Source of the DNA: JAWKOK01 sp963848115
Lineage (GTDB): Bacteria > Chloroflexota > Anaerolineae > Caldilineales > Caldilineaceae
Assembly: GCA_963848115.1 (NCBI GenBank)
Contig: CAWKCP010000025.1
Location: forward strand, 310,001 to 374,000
Reading direction: 5' to 3'
Length of the DNA stretch: 64,000 bases
This document shows positions 40,077 to 50,848 of the stretch, piece after piece. The notes below the pieces were generated by a model that made no database searches, was not told where the DNA came from, and worked only from the letters and a program-made list of their open reading frames with translations. A program made the position numbers and the translations under genes. How positions within the stretch are numbered: position 1 is the first letter of the stretch; every line of letters begins with the position of its first letter.

Positions 40077-41050
40077 TTGAGTGCAATGTCGAGTCACCAT
40101 GTGATCCCGTGTAGCGTCTGTGTGACAGCGTACAACGAGGAAGAGAATATCGGTCAACTACTGGAGGCAATGCTGGATCAGCATCTGCACGAAGTTGAGA
40201 TTACCGAGATCATTGTCGTTGCCAGCGCCTGTACGGACAATACCGTGCCGATCATTCAAGAGTACATGGCCACGGACGCGCGCATCAAGCTGATCGAGCA
40301 GGAGCGACGCGAGGGCAAAACGGCCGCCATCAACCTCTTCTTGGCTGAGGCCCAATGCGATATCTGCGTTCTAGAAAGTGGCGACACCATTCCGCATGAG
40401 TACGCGGTTGAGCATCTGGTACGCATGTTCAACGACCCCACGGTTGGCATGGTCGGGGCGCAGAAGGTCGCCGTCGACACGCCGGATCACATTACGGGTC
40501 TGCTGAGCCACATTCGCTGCGCATGGAGCACGAACTCTGCCTTGAGATCCCACGCTTGGGCGAAATGATCGCATTCCGCAAGGTCTTCGACCGCATTCCG
40601 GCCGATGTGGCCATGGACGAAGCCTTCGTCGAGGCCATCATCGTTGAAGAGGGCATGCAGGTGAAGTACGCGCCCGACGCCACAGTCTACAACACCGGCC
40701 CGACAACCGTCGGTGATTTCGTGCGCCAGCGTCGGCGCAACCACGCAGGCCATCTCTATCTGAAGCACAAATATGGCTACGCGGTGAGCAGTATCCAAAA
40801 TCGACGGGTGCTGCGTGTGGCCTTCAAGGAGGTCTGGGGCGTTCTGCGTCTCTTCTGGGTGCTCTTCCTGCTGGCCATGATCGAAGGATGGAGTCGCTTC
40901 CTGGGTTGGTATGACTTCGCCATCAAACGTGATCGACACGTGGTCTGGAATATGGCCTGGACGCAAAAGCAGGATGTCCAGGGCGTTCGTCGCAGTCAAG
41001 ACGAGAAGCAGGACTCCTTTGCCGTCTCTTCACATACACAGCTTGAGTAG
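40077..41050 (+). CDS. Family 2 glycosyltransferase, frameshifted
   Basis: N-terminal frame: PCSVCVTAYNEEENIGQLLEAM (nucleotide-sugar binding), ASACTDNTVPIIQ, and ESGDTIPHEYAVEHL in place of D-x-D. The switch at 40514-40524 (one base missing) leads to RMEHELCLEIPRLGEMIAFRKV, an acceptor-side motif, followed by a basic segment QRRRNHAGHLYLKHKYG. One likely membrane span is in FWVLFLLAMIEGWSRFLGW. Start is probably TTG 40077 with GAGGTGA five bases upstream, alternatively ATG 40086. Repaired length is about 325. The substrate is unknown. It precedes a flippase-like gene on the same strand. Confidence 0.82.
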
Positions 41051-41067
41051 GATGTGAGAGCGATTTT

Positions 41068-41182
41068 TTGTCACAGATTCACACAGATAGAAAAGAGATA
41101 AGCCACAGAATAGTTCTGGGGATTCTCTGGCAGCCTAAGAATCATCCGTGAAAATCAATTCTTTATCTGTGTCTATCTGTGA
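41068..41182. repeat. CACAGATTCACACAGAT family element (copy A)
   Basis: TTTGTCACAGATTCACACAGATAG and inverted TATCTGTGTCTATCTGTGA. First of two head-to-tail copies in this 367-base gap. Confidence 0.85.
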
Positions 41183-41202
41183 GTCCACTGCAAAAAGCCT
41201 TT

Positions 41203-41320
41203 TTCGCCACAGATTCACACAGATGAAAAAGGATAAGACACAGATGGTACTGGGATACCTCTGGACATCCGCAAGACATCTGTGAAAATCAGGGCCTTAT
41301 CTGTGTGAATCTGTGGCAAA
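41203..41320. repeat. CACAGATTCACACAGAT family element (copy B)
   Basis: TTCGCCACAGATTCACACAGAT to ATCTGTGTGAATCTGTGGCAAA, with left flank GAGTCCACTGCAAA. It matches the reverse complement of the 63097-63212 copy closely over its whole length, including the flank. Confidence 0.92.
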
Positions 41321-41417
41321 TTTAATAGGTTTTTGCAGCAGAGTCATCTGTGGCAAATTCTCGTTCTGATGGTCCAGAAGATTGTGCTGGAATCAGGTAG
41401 GCATATCGCAAACAGGC

Positions 41418-42456
41418 ATGAAAAAGCGACTCATTGATCTGCTGAAGCTGGCCATCGGTCTTGGCCTGCTTTATTTTTTATATACCAAGTTGGAAGATCC
41501 GGCCAAGCTCTGGCAGCAGATCCAGGATTCGAACAAGCTGCTGTTGGTCGCGGCAACCGTGACCTATGCCCTGGCAGTGGCCGCCAGCGGCCTCAAATGG
41601 GGAATCTTGCTGCGCGCCATCCACATTACTGTACCCTCGTCTCGCCTGCTCTCCTACCAGTGGGTGGCTGAGTTTTTCAACAATTTCCTGCCGGCCGGCG
41701 TCGGCGGCGACGTCATGCGCGGCTACGCACTGGCCAGCGACACCCATCGCACAGCCGATGCCACGGCCAGCGTGTTGATCGACCGTTTTCTGGGACTCTT
41801 TGTCTTCATGCTGTCGGCCGCGCTCGCCTCGATGGCCATGCTGGTTTGGGGCCGTCCCAATGGCCAACCCTTTAGCACTGAAGAGTTGATCTCCATGCGT
41901 GTGATGGCAGTGGGCAGCATCATGCTCACGCTGGCGCTGGTCATCGTGCTGGCATCGCTCTTGAGCCGTCGCCTCAAGCAGATCGTTGACGCCATCCTCT
42001 CATTCCTGCCGTTTTCGTCCAAGACCATGCCCATCTGGCAGAAATTGGCGGCAGCCTTCAATGCCTATCGCCACGAATATGGTGCGTTGCTCAAGTCCGC
42101 CGGCGGTAGCCTCCTGATTGTATTCTTGACCAGTTTGCAGATCTGGCTGATCGCGATGGCGCTTGACCCCGGCAGCATCTCCCTCCTTGAGGTGCTGGTC
42201 ATCAATCCGATTATTGTGCTGCTGCTGGTGGCGGTGCCGCTCTCGCCCGGCGGGCTTGGGCGTCCGTCAAGGCGCCTTTTCCATCATGTTTTACATCATC
42301 GGCGCCGGGGCCGACCTGGGATATGCGGTAGGGCTGATACAGCAATTTGTCGTCTACGTTGTCAGTGTACCCGGCGGCCTGATCTGGATGCGCACAGGCG
42401 TACGCCAAGGAGAGATAGAACCCGAGGCCGCAGAGTCGCCGCCCGAACCGCTGTAG
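41418..42456 (+). CDS. Lysylphosphatidylglycerol synthase TM-region/flippase-like membrane protein, frameshifted
   Basis: Polytopic membrane protein of the UPF0104/AglD-like family. Start MKKRLIDLLKLAIGLGLLYFLY, then LLSYQWVAEFFNNFLPAGVGGDVMRGY, the family signature. An extra G in GGG at 42259-42261 breaks the frame; the correct continuation is GVRQGAFSIMFYIIGAGAD...LGYAVGLIQQFVVYVVSVPGGL and a stop at 42456. Seven or eight spans in total, about 345 residues. Neighbouring glycosyltransferase suggests a role in lipid or glycan export. Confidence 0.85.
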
Positions 42457-42522
42457 GGTGCGCTGCAGATGGACCGGACCCACCAACCACCGATCTCGCT
42501 CTGTCCACAGGAATAACCCGTT

Positions 42523-43170
42523 ATGCCAGCACCAGACACGACCCAATATTTTACCGAAGCCGAGGCCCGCGATCTCTACATCAACGGGGACGCTGCCCAC
42601 GATTTTGACCACGTGCTGCGTGTCACACGCTTGGCCGAGCAGATCGCACGCGATGAAGGGGCCGACGTCCAGATCGTGCGCATGGCCGCACTGCTGCACG
42701 ACGTGCCGGTCTCGGACACGCGTTCGGCCCACCATCTGGCGGCTGCAGCCTATGCCGGAGAGTTGTTGACATCCCGCGGACTGGGAACCGAGCAGGTTGA
42801 GAATATCGTTCATGCAATTGAGGCGCATCGGTTTCGCGATCAGTCCATCCAGCCGAAGACGCTGGAGGCGATGTGCCTGTACGATGCCGACAAGCTGGAC
42901 AGCATGGGCGCAATCGGCATCGCCCGATGCTTTGCCTACGCCGGCGCAAACGATAGCCGCCTGTGGATCGAGCCATGGACGGCGGTATCGGATCGAGAAG
43001 AAAAGCCCGAAGGCAACGATTACACGCCGGTACACGAATTCGTCTACAAGCTGCAACGTCTACTGGCAACGCTCCACACAGAGAGCGCACGCCGCACCGG
43101 GCATGAACGACATGCATTTATGGTGGCATTTCACGATCAACTGGATCGTGAAATGGAGAACCTGGCCTGA
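42523..43170 (+). CDS. HD-domain phosphohydrolase
   Basis: 215 residues. Metal ligands are in AAHDFDHVLRV (H), ALLHDVPVSD (HD), IVHAIEAHRFR and LYDADKLDSMGAIGIAR (D). This is the small HD hydrolase class whose members remove phosphate from nucleotides. The substrate is unknown. The gene lies 67 bases after the flippase-like gene and 20 bases before the subtilase. Confidence 0.9.
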   Translation: MPAPDTTQYFTEAEARDLYINGDAAHDFDHVLRVTRLAEQIARDEGADVQIVRMAALLHDVPVSDTRSAHHLAAAAYAGELLTSRGLGTEQVENIVHAIEAHRFRDQSIQPKTLEAMCLYDADKLDSMGAIGIARCFAYAGANDSRLWIEPWTAVSDREEKPEGNDYTPVHEFVYKLQRLLATLHTESARRTGHERHAFMVAFHDQLDREMENLA

Positions 43171-43189
43171 AGGCCGGAGATCGAAGGCA

Positions 43190-45626
43190 ATGAGAACTTC
43201 AGAACGTAAACGACTGCCAGTCTGGATGCTGATATCGGCGCTCTTGATTGGTATGCTCATCCCGATACTTGATGTCAACCCGGGTTATGCTGAGTCTGAC
43301 GACGCAACCCGGAGCGCACAGTCGAAGCAGACGACCGACTACCTGGCCTGGGCCTACCCAGACGGCATCGAGGCCTACAAGGATGCCCCCTTTGTGCCGG
43401 GCGAGATATTGGTCGGCTATCATGGTGACCAGGTCGCGGCGGCCGGGCTGCAATCTCAACTGGGCCTGCAGGTTGTCGACTCGATGGACCTACGCGGGCT
43501 GGACGGTTCGACGGGTGATGCCGGCGTCGCCGGCTACGTCATGCGTGTGCCCAGCGGCATCGGAATGGACATCGATCGAACAGCTGTTGGCGGATCCGTC
43601 AGTCGCCTTTGCCACCCCCAATTGGACGGTTTGGGCAGCCGGGACCTCTGTGCTTGAAAGTGAATCGACTGCATCGATCGAAATGCCTTTCGAAGTGGAC
43701 GATTCGTTTTACGCTGAGCGGCAATGGTATGCGCAACGGATCAATGCCAGTCGAGCCTGGCAACTGGCATTCCCGTTGCACGAAGCCGGCAGCCGGCCCA
43801 TTCGAGTGGCCGTCATCGATAGCGGCGTTGACTTCGACCACGTTGACCTGAAGCCCCATCTGCTTCCGGGTTGGAACTACCTGAATCCGGGCAGTCCGCC
43901 CATCGATGATTACGGACATGGCACCCATGTCGCCGGTGTTGTGGCTGCGATGCAGAACAACGCAACCGGCATCTCCGGCATGTCGCCCTGGGTAGAGATT
44001 GAACCGTACAAGGTGTTGGACTTTGAAGGCAAAGGCGGCGCGCTAAACGTATCCAACGCCATCAAGGATGCAGCCGACAGCGGGGCGGATGTCATCAATT
44101 TGAGCCTTGAGACATATTTTGATAGCGGACTGATCCGCGATGCCGTCAACTACGCGGCAATAAAAAATGTGCTGATGGTGGCAGCGGCCGGCAACTGTGG
44201 CGAGTGCGCGGTCATGTATCCTGGCGCCTACGACGTGGTCATGGCTGTGGCGAGCATCGAGTACAACGACGAACGCTCCAGCACTAGCGCTCGGGGTAAA
44301 GAGGTAGAGATTGCGGCGCCGGGCGGCGGGATTTTCAGCACGTGGGCAGAGGACGCAGTCAGCAGATGCACATCGGGCCTTCAGCAGGAAGACGGCAGTC
44401 TCTACTGTAACAACTCCGGCACGAGCATGGCAGCCAGCGTTGTCAGCGGCGTCGCTGCCTTGGTCTGGGGACTTGATCCATCGATGCAGGCCGAAGCGGT
44501 ACGCGAGCTGCTCAAGGACACGGCCACGCCGCTGGCCCAGGAGGCTATCTATGTCGGCAGCGGACGAGTCGATGCACTCGCCGCCGTGCGCGAATTGGTT
44601 CCGATGGCACTAGAGCCATCAGTTGAGGACATGCATCACATTGTTACAGAGCTCGAACAGTTCACGTCGACGGTCGAGATCGTCAATCCAAGCCCAAATA
44701 ATATTCTATGGACTGCTGAGCTTGCGATCGACAGCCCATGGGTGCAAATTGCCGGCACGACAGGAGTGGACACCGAACCTACCCCCGCACAAACGGTCAG
44801 CTACGGAAATCCGGGCTACGTCTCGTTGGTCTTCTCGCCGGGTGGAGTCAGTAACGATCCGCTTGTGAATTCACTGATCTTACGCGGAAAAAGCGAAAGA
44901 ATCACAACGACCAAGGTGATACCGATCACGCTGAGTGTCATCATGGACCTGCCGCCAGTTGCCTATTTTCCGAACATGCATCAATCCCTCGCCGTTCAGG
45001 CAAACATGATTGATGGGGGAACGCAAGACGTTCCCGGCGCACCCAACTTTCGATGGGAGACGCCCGCCGACGAGAGCGATCGCATCCGCTTCGTCATGGC
45101 AGACGGCAATCATCGCGAGGCGTCGTTGCCCTTCTCGTTCCCCTTCGGCGCCGGCAGTTACAATGCCGTTCGCATTCACTCCGACGGCGTGCTGACGCTA
45201 CCGGCCGGCGATGCTCAGTCTGTGCCGTCGGCAAACCGATGCTTGCCCGAAAACCTTTGGCCCGCAAATGCCATCTACGGCTGGTGGGCCGATCTCGATC
45301 CCGGCCAATCCGGCGCTACGGTATCAGGCTTTCCTGCCGGCTCAGATCGCTACGTGTTTGAGTTCTCGAACGTGCCAACCGCAGAAGGCGTGACGCCGGC
45401 ATACGTGGTCAGTTTTCAGATGGCGCTCGACAGCGACGGCGACATCAAGCTAAACTATCTGGACGTGCCTGCTCAGCTAGATCGACCGCCGCGCACGACG
45501 ATCGGCGTAGAATCGACTGATGGCCGCTTTCACAACCAGGTGTTCTGCTCTGACGATACGACGACTCTAAGGTTGGCGCCGGGTGTCAAGCAATCTTTGA
45601 ACTTCACAAGAGAGGATATCTATTGA
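43190..45626 (+). CDS. Secreted subtilisin-like serine protease, frameshifted
   Basis: Begins MRTSERKRLPVWMLISALLIGML with a signal peptide ending near VNPGYA, then a propeptide region (FVPGEILVGYHGDQ). A one-base switch at 43568-43581 leads to SIEQLLADPSVAFATPNWT, the typical end of the propeptide. The catalytic triad is Asp in VAVIDSGVDFDHVDL (43818), His in GHGTHVAGV (43926) and Ser in NSGTSMAAS (44423). A C-terminal domain of about 330 residues is Ser/Pro-rich and partly immunoglobulin- or jelly-roll-like. About 811 residues in total. The stop overlaps the moaB ATG (TGATG). Confidence 0.88.
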
Positions 45627-46132
45627 TGGGCGCCAAAGACCATAGAAAACAGGCTGAAGCCAAGGGGCAGATCGCCATCGCCATCGTGACCGTGAGCGAC
45701 ACGCGGACAACCGAGACCGATACCAGCGGACAACTCATCCGGGAATTGTCTGAGGCTGCGGGCCATCGCATTGTGGAGGCTCGGATTGTGAAGGATGAGC
45801 CGGATCAGGTGGCGAAAGCCTTGGACGATTTTGCCGGCGGTGAAGCGCAACTGGTCATCTTCAATGGCGGCACAGGCATCAGCCGTCGGGACCGCACCTA
45901 TGACGTCATCAGCCGTTCGCTGGAAAAGACGCTCCCCGGTTTCGGAGAGATCTTTCGCCTGTTGAGCTATGAGGAGATCGGCGCGGCCGCCATGCTCAGC
46001 CGGGCAACCGCCGGCGTCTACCGCGAGACCGTTGTGGTCAGCACGCCCGGTTCGACCAACGCCGTGCGTTTGGCCATGGAGAAGTTGATCCTGCCCGAGA
46101 TCCAGCACTTGGCCTGGGAAGTGACCAGGTAG
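45626..46132 (+). CDS. moaB: Molybdenum cofactor biosynthesis protein MoaB/MogA
   Basis: 168 residues. Adenylates molybdopterin before Mo insertion. MoCF signature: AIVTVSDTRTTETDTSG and NGGTGISRRDRTYDVI, plus RLLSYEEIGAAAMLSRATAG and STPGSTNAVRLAM. The start ATG overlaps the protease stop, and GAGAGGA lies 10 bases upstream, so translation is coupled. It is alone among moa genes in this window. Confidence 0.95.
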   Translation: MGAKDHRKQAEAKGQIAIAIVTVSDTRTTETDTSGQLIRELSEAAGHRIVEARIVKDEPDQVAKALDDFAGGEAQLVIFNGGTGISRRDRTYDVISRSLEKTLPGFGEIFRLLSYEEIGAAAMLSRATAGVYRETVVVSTPGSTNAVRLAMEKLILPEIQHLAWEVTR

Positions 46133-46143
46133 GGAATGGTCAA

Positions 46144-47256
46144 TTATCGCTTCATCTCCCACTTCTCCACCGTCACCTCATCCAAATAGTCTTCATCAAC
46201 CTGAGCGCCGCATCCAGGTTCGGTCAACACGCTCAGTGTGCTGTCTTCAACATTAAGCGTGAAGGGATTGTGCACGATGTCGCGGGCATAGTAGCGCTCG
46301 TTGGCGCTGATGTCACCCGGCAGCGTGAAGTTGGGCAGGCTGGCTAGGGCCACATTGAAGGCTCGACCGATGCCGGTCTCCAACATGCCGCCGTGCCAGA
46401 CCGGAATGCCGGCCGCCTGGGCCATATCATGAATACGCTTGGAGTCCACCAATCCGCCGATGCGCCCCGGCTTGATGTTGATAATGTCGCAGGCATCCAT
46501 CTCTAGTGCCCAGCGAGCGTGCTCCGGCGAGACGATGCTCTCATCCAGACAGAGCGGCGACTTGATGAGCGGCTTGAGCTTGGCATGATCGAAGATATCA
46601 TCATGATCCAGGGGTTGCTCGATCAACAGTAGATCAAACTGATCCAATTCCTTCAGGTGCTCGGCATCCGATAGACGGTATATGCTGTTGGCATCAACTT
46701 GGAGCAACAGTTCCGGCCAAGCCTCGCGTACGGCCCGTGTCGGCTCGATATCCCAGCCGGGCTTGATCTTGAGCTTGATGCGTTGGTAGCCCTCTGCCAG
46801 GTAGTCACCGACGACCTGGAGCAGCGTGTCGATGTCGGGCTGGACGCCGACGCTCACACCCACCTGAACTCGGTCACGCGTGCCGCCCAGCATGTCAGAC
46901 AGGCTGCGCCCCTCCTTCTTGCCAAAGAGATCCCATGCGGCAAACTCCAACCCGGCTTTGGCCATGCGATTGCCACGCACCTTTTGGAATGCCGGGGTCA
47001 CATCCTCAGGTCTGTTCAGTTCGACGTCCATCAACATGGGGGCCAAATACTTCTGCACGATCAGCCAAACGGTTTCGGTACACTCTTCACTATAGTACGG
47101 ACTTGATCCGACCGGCGCCTCTCCCCAGGCAACGATCCCCTCAGCCTCCAACCGCACAATGATCGGGTCTCGCCCGGTCTCTCGCCAGCCACTGGTTTCA
47201 AATGGCGCGACATAGGGCAGGTGGATTTTGCGCACTTCGATCCGTTCGATTTTCAT
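46144..47256 (-). CDS. menC: o-Succinylbenzoate synthase/N-succinylamino acid racemase
   Basis: 370 residues, enolase superfamily, MenC type 2. Catalytic lysines are in RIKLKIKPGWD and IINIKPGRIGGL. Metal ligands are in LLLQVDANSIY (Asp), LLIEQPLDHDD (Glu) and LCLDESIVS (Asp). GMLETGIGRAFNVALASLP closes the barrel. In known members the same scaffold does menaquinone synthesis, racemises N-succinylamino acids, or both. The GNAT gene directly upstream supports the racemase role. AAGAGGA precedes the ATG. Confidence 0.92.
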   Translation of the reverse strand: MKIERIEVRKIHLPYVAPFETSGWRETGRDPIIVRLEAEGIVAWGEAPVGSSPYYSEECTETVWLIVQKYLAPMLMDVELNRPEDVTPAFQKVRGNRMAKAGLEFAAWDLFGKKEGRSLSDMLGGTRDRVQVGVSVGVQPDIDTLLQVVGDYLAEGYQRIKLKIKPGWDIEPTRAVREAWPELLLQVDANSIYRLSDAEHLKELDQFDLLLIEQPLDHDDIFDHAKLKPLIKSPLCLDESIVSPEHARWALEMDACDIINIKPGRIGGLVDSKRIHDMAQAAGIPVWHGGMLETGIGRAFNVALASLPNFTLPGDISANERYYARDIVHNPFTLNVEDSTLSVLTEPGCGAQVDEDYLDEVTVEKWEMKR

Positions 47257-47287
47257 GGTTTCGTCCTCTTCTACTGGGTAGACACGA

Positions 47288-47358
47288 GGGTGACAAGGTG
47301 AGGGAGTGAGTCACTTGCTTGACTAGCTCTCACTCTATCACCCTTTCACCTTGTCATC
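47288..47358. repeat. GGTGACAAGGTGA-type inverted repeat
   Basis: GGGTGACAAGGTGAGGGAG is mirrored by CTCACTC and CACCCTTTCACCTTGTCATC with a short loop. It sits between menC and the GNAT gene of the same operon and could reduce read-through. Confidence 0.7.
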
Positions 47359-47359
47359 T

Positions 47360-48223
47360 TTATCTCTCAGAATTGTTGGTCAGAATATAATGCCAGCCGT
47401 CGCCGGATAGGTTGAGACAGTCGGTCATACGATAGCCATCCGCAAAGGCATGCTCCAGCACGTGGCGCATGTACATGCGCCATGCCATGGACAGGCCGCC
47501 GTCGACGGCCCGGATGGCGGCGATGTCCTCGGGAATCGGCAGCGCGATAGGCGGGCCGACGATGGCCGGCATGACGTCGAGTGGTTCCAGAAAGCCGTTT
47601 TCCCGGCGGCGAACCGGCAAAACAGTGAGGACAGCCGGATCGACCGGCGGCGAGGCTCGCCGCCGGTCGCCGCTGGTTAGAGTCGTCGGGCTGTTGAGCA
47701 GCCAGTCAACCTGACAGCGATCGCTGGGCACGCCCCGGTTCAAGGCATCGGTCATCTCTCCGTAGATGTTGCGGCCATAGGTATTGCAGACGCCGCCCAG
47801 ACGATGAATGTTGAAGATGCCGTTGGCCAGGTAGAGCGGATCATATGTCCATGTGATCCAGTCAGCGATTCCTTGAGCAAGGACCGCATCTCGCTGGGCC
47901 AGTTTAAGCCGCAGGCCGACACCCAGCCCCTGCCACTCAGGCAACACCCCGACAATGTGGCTACACGCCTTTATGCGTATGGCATCGCCTTCCGGATCCG
48001 GTCCGCTGCCTAGCCACCAGAAAGCCGCGCCGATCATGCCGCCGGTCTCCTCCGGGCCGTCCTCGGCAAATGCGCCGAGCAACGCCCCCCCATTCTTGAT
48101 GCAGGTGATCAACACATGATCGGGGACGAGATCCTCTTCGCCGTTTCCCCAAATGCGCGTCTGGAGCCGGCTAAAATGGTTGCAGCCGTCAACATCCTTG
48201 ACGGCACGGATCGTGATGCTCAT
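47360..48223 (-). CDS. GNAT-like acyltransferase (COG3375-type)
   Basis: 287 residues. The acetyl-CoA-binding A motif is HIVGVLPEWQGLGVGLRLKLAQRD, with the Q/RxxGxG/A element QGLGVG. The protein begins ITIRAVKDVDGCNHFSRLQTRIWG. Members of this predicted acetyltransferase group recur beside N-acylamino acid racemases. In Geobacillus a comparable pair converts D- to L-amino acids through N-succinylation. The start overlaps the stop of the AIR-synthase-like gene by four bases. Confident in family, moderate in role. Confidence 0.82.
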   Translation of the reverse strand: MSITIRAVKDVDGCNHFSRLQTRIWGNGEEDLVPDHVLITCIKNGGALLGAFAEDGPEETGGMIGAAFWWLGSGPDPEGDAIRIKACSHIVGVLPEWQGLGVGLRLKLAQRDAVLAQGIADWITWTYDPLYLANGIFNIHRLGGVCNTYGRNIYGEMTDALNRGVPSDRCQVDWLLNSPTTLTSGDRRRASPPVDPAVLTVLPVRRRENGFLEPLDVMPAIVGPPIALPIPEDIAAIRAVDGGLSMAWRMYMRHVLEHAFADGYRMTDCLNLSGDGWHYILTNNSER

Positions 48224-49279
48224 GAGGCAAACAACTTAGTGATTTCGTCAGCGGAAAAAGTCGGGAAGGCGACCGCTTCGCCCCCGCGCAAAGCGACAAG
48301 GCCGTCAGTCTGCGGTGCGATCCGGCCAATAACTGCGCTTGGCCAGCCCAGACTGCGCCATAGTTGCTGCAGCGCATCGACACTCGCTGGAGAGCAGGTT
48401 GCCAACAGCGCGCCTGATGCGATTGTGCCCAACGGATCGAGTTCATAGGCTTGACAGAGGCGCTCCGCCAGCACAGGAACGGAAACGGCATCCAAGTCGA
48501 TTGTCATGCCCACACCGGCAGCCGTAGCCAATTCCAAAAGTGCATTCGCTACTCCGCCTTCGGTCGGATCATGCATCGCAGTGACCAATCCCGCTCGTGC
48601 GGCTGCCAACGCCGGCACAGTGACACTGATCCCCGGTTCAAAGAGATAGTTGGCCGCTTCCTCGATATCGGCCTCTGTCCAACCGCGTTCCCTCAATTCA
48701 ACCTGTTTCTCTCTGGCGATAATGCTCGTCCCCTCAACAGGTACGGTACCTGCAAGCAACACAAGATCGTCTACCCGGCAACCGCTGCTACGCACAACTC
48801 GATTGCGGTCAACCTCGCCGAGCATCGTGCCGGCGACGACCGGTTGGCGAACTGCGTGCGTAATTTCACTATGCCCGCCGACGATCACGATGCCGGCAGA
48901 TCGACAGGCATCGCCGATCTGCCGGAAGATGGATTCCGCCATTTCAACTGTGGCAGCTTCCGGCCGGCAACAGTAGAGTCGGCATATAGAAACGAGGTTC
49001 GGCCCCGGTCACAGCCAGATCATTGGCACAGACATTGACGGCATAGAAGCCGATCTCTTCGGTGGCAAAGGTAATGGGATCGCTCTTGGCGACAAGCAGC
49101 GGGCTATCACCCCCGCCAAAGTCTATCACTGCGGCATCCTCACCCACCGACGGGCCGAGCAGCAATTGCGGGTCATCGGTGGGCAGCGCGTCAAGGAGAC
49201 GGGCCAACAATTCCGAGGGAAGCTTACCCGCAGCAAGTGGTGTCCGATTTTGAGTCGATGAGGCTGGTTGATCTGACAT
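48220..49279 (-). CDS. AIR-synthase-related (HypE/ThiL/SelD-like) protein, frameshifted
   Basis: The first frame, from ATG 49279, has PSVGEDAAVIDFGG and AVNVCANDLAVTGAEPRFYMPTLLLP, the ATP-binding half of the PurM fold. At 48958-48968 the frame changes and continues as EAATVEMAESIFRQIGDACRSAGIVIVGGHSE. The second half has AMHDPTEGGVANALLE and SGALLATC. About 350 residues when repaired. It resembles HypE-like and AIR synthase-related proteins without a known substrate. It is first in an operon with the GNAT and MenC-like genes. Confidence 0.8.
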
Positions 49280-49786
49280 GAAGCCATTGTACTGCAAGGG
49301 TCAGATCGCTCACAAACTACCACTGATAGACTCGTCAGGTCGGATTCTCATCAAGCATCTGACGGCCGCATGCAAGTAGTCGCAGCCATGTGCACAACGC
49401 ATATGACCGCCCCGCATTCCGGGTTTCCGCCACCAGTCTGAAAAGCAATCATCGGCCGACAATGACAATATGAATGCAGAAGTTGATTAAACGACCCTGT
49501 GACGGTATTATTCCTGTATCGGAATTTTTTGGGTTGAAGGCCATTGCACTCAGGTAGATTCACTGAGGCAGACTGTAACGGCTCATCTTGGCTGAGGGTC
49601 GATTCGTTGTCAAACCGCTCAAGAATAATCGAGCGCCGGCGACCGTGCATCTGAGAAAGCAGCATCTGGGCGATCTGCCCTCCATGGAACAGCCGAAATT
49701 TACGGCCACGACCGGATGCATTCTCCAGTTGCTGGCGCCACCTCAACGAGGAAGTAATCGAACGGGAATCATAGCGGGAGCACAAC
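49280..49786. other. Divergent intergenic region upstream of the lipid locus
   Basis: 507 bases between divergent genes. No convincing coding frame. It holds the promoter predicted for the KAS III gene and a small hairpin ATTCC/GGAAT with a T6 run near 49509-49531. Confidence 0.4.
49483..49511 (+). promoter_or_regulatory. Predicted promoter for the KAS III gene
   Basis: TTGATT (49483-49488), 17 bases, TATTAT (49506-49511). Matches to consensus are four and five of six. A start near 49518 would leave a leader of about 270 bases. Confidence 0.5.
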
Positions 49787-50848
49787 ATGAAAAAGCGATA
49801 TGGACGGATTGCAGGGTGGGGCGCTTACGCTCCTGAGCGCATTCTAACCAACTTCGATCTCGAAAAACTTGTCGAAACCGACAATGAGTGGATCGTGCAG
49901 CGTACCGGTATACACGCACGACATATTGCGGCCGAGAACGAGACAACGTCAACCATGTCCGTCGAGGCCAGCCGGCGTGCTTTGGAAAACGCGAACATCA
50001 ACGCCAGCAATCTCGATCTCATTATCGTCGCCACGTCGACTCCGGACCATCACACCCCTCCCGTTTCAAGTCTGGTTCAGCATCAACTCGGTGCAGAGAA
50101 CGTGCCGGCTTTTGTCATCGTAACCGGCTGCACAGGCTTCGTCTACGCGCTCAGCACTGCGTACCAGTTCATAGAGACAGGCGCCTACAAGAACATTCTG
50201 ATCGTCGGCGTCGAACTGCTCAGCAGATTTATCGATTGGTCAGACCGATCGACCTGTATCCTCTTCGGCGACGCCGCAGGAGCAGTCGTTGTCCAGGCGA
50301 GTGAGGAGCCATGTGGTCTCAGCGGCTTCGTTCTCGGTTCCGATGGAAGCCAGGGCGAAGCCATCATCATGCCCGATGGAGGCTCCGCAAGACCGTTCAA
50401 TAGCGACACACTGGACAATGGTGGGCAATATGTCTACATGAACGGACGGCAAGTGTTTAAGTTTGCCGCCCGCGTCGTTGGCCCCGCATGCGAACAGGCC
50501 CTGGCGCAGGCCGGCCTGACCTTCGACGACGTCGATTGGATCATTCCCCACCAGGCCAACCTGCGCATCATACAGGCGGCGGCCAGGGATATGAATGTTC
50601 CATTGGACCGTTTCATTATCAACATCGACCAGTACGCCAATACGTCGGCTGCATCGATTCCACTGGCAATGGCTGAAGCCCTCGACAGTGGGCGCATAAA
50701 GCCCACAGACACGCTGCTGCTCGTCGCCTTTGGTGCAGGACTCACCTGGGGCGCTGCTGTCATTCAGCCGCAACCAGTCGAGAATCTTTCTGTATTACAG
50801 GTAGATACCGCACTGGCCAGTCCTGACACAACCAACGGGCATCGGTAG
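49787..50848 (+). CDS. fabH: 3-oxoacyl-ACP synthase III (KAS III, FabH-like)
   Basis: 353 residues. Condenses an acyl-CoA starter with malonyl-ACP. The catalytic triad is Cys-His-Asn: VTGCTGFVYAL (C115), IIPHQANLRII (H255) and QYANTSAASIP (N285). IDWSDRSTCILFGDAAGAVVV is the family core. The length is normal. It is separated from the acyl-CoA dehydrogenase by 440 bases but shares orientation with the megasynthase cluster. It could make the starter unit for the megasynthase or serve ordinary fatty acid synthesis; the sequence does not decide. Confidence 0.94.
   Translation: MKKRYGRIAGWGAYAPERILTNFDLEKLVETDNEWIVQRTGIHARHIAAENETTSTMSVEASRRALENANINASNLDLIIVATSTPDHHTPPVSSLVQHQLGAENVPAFVIVTGCTGFVYALSTAYQFIETGAYKNILIVGVELLSRFIDWSDRSTCILFGDAAGAVVVQASEEPCGLSGFVLGSDGSQGEAIIMPDGGSARPFNSDTLDNGGQYVYMNGRQVFKFAARVVGPACEQALAQAGLTFDDVDWIIPHQANLRIIQAAARDMNVPLDRFIINIDQYANTSAASIPLAMAEALDSGRIKPTDTLLLVAFGAGLTWGAAVIQPQPVENLSVLQVDTALASPDTTNGHR

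Noticed and set aside
49351..49788. 145-codon minus-strand frame upstream of fabH
   Set aside because: Low-complexity composition without recognisable motifs, overlapping the predicted fabH promoter and ribosome site. Treated as chance.
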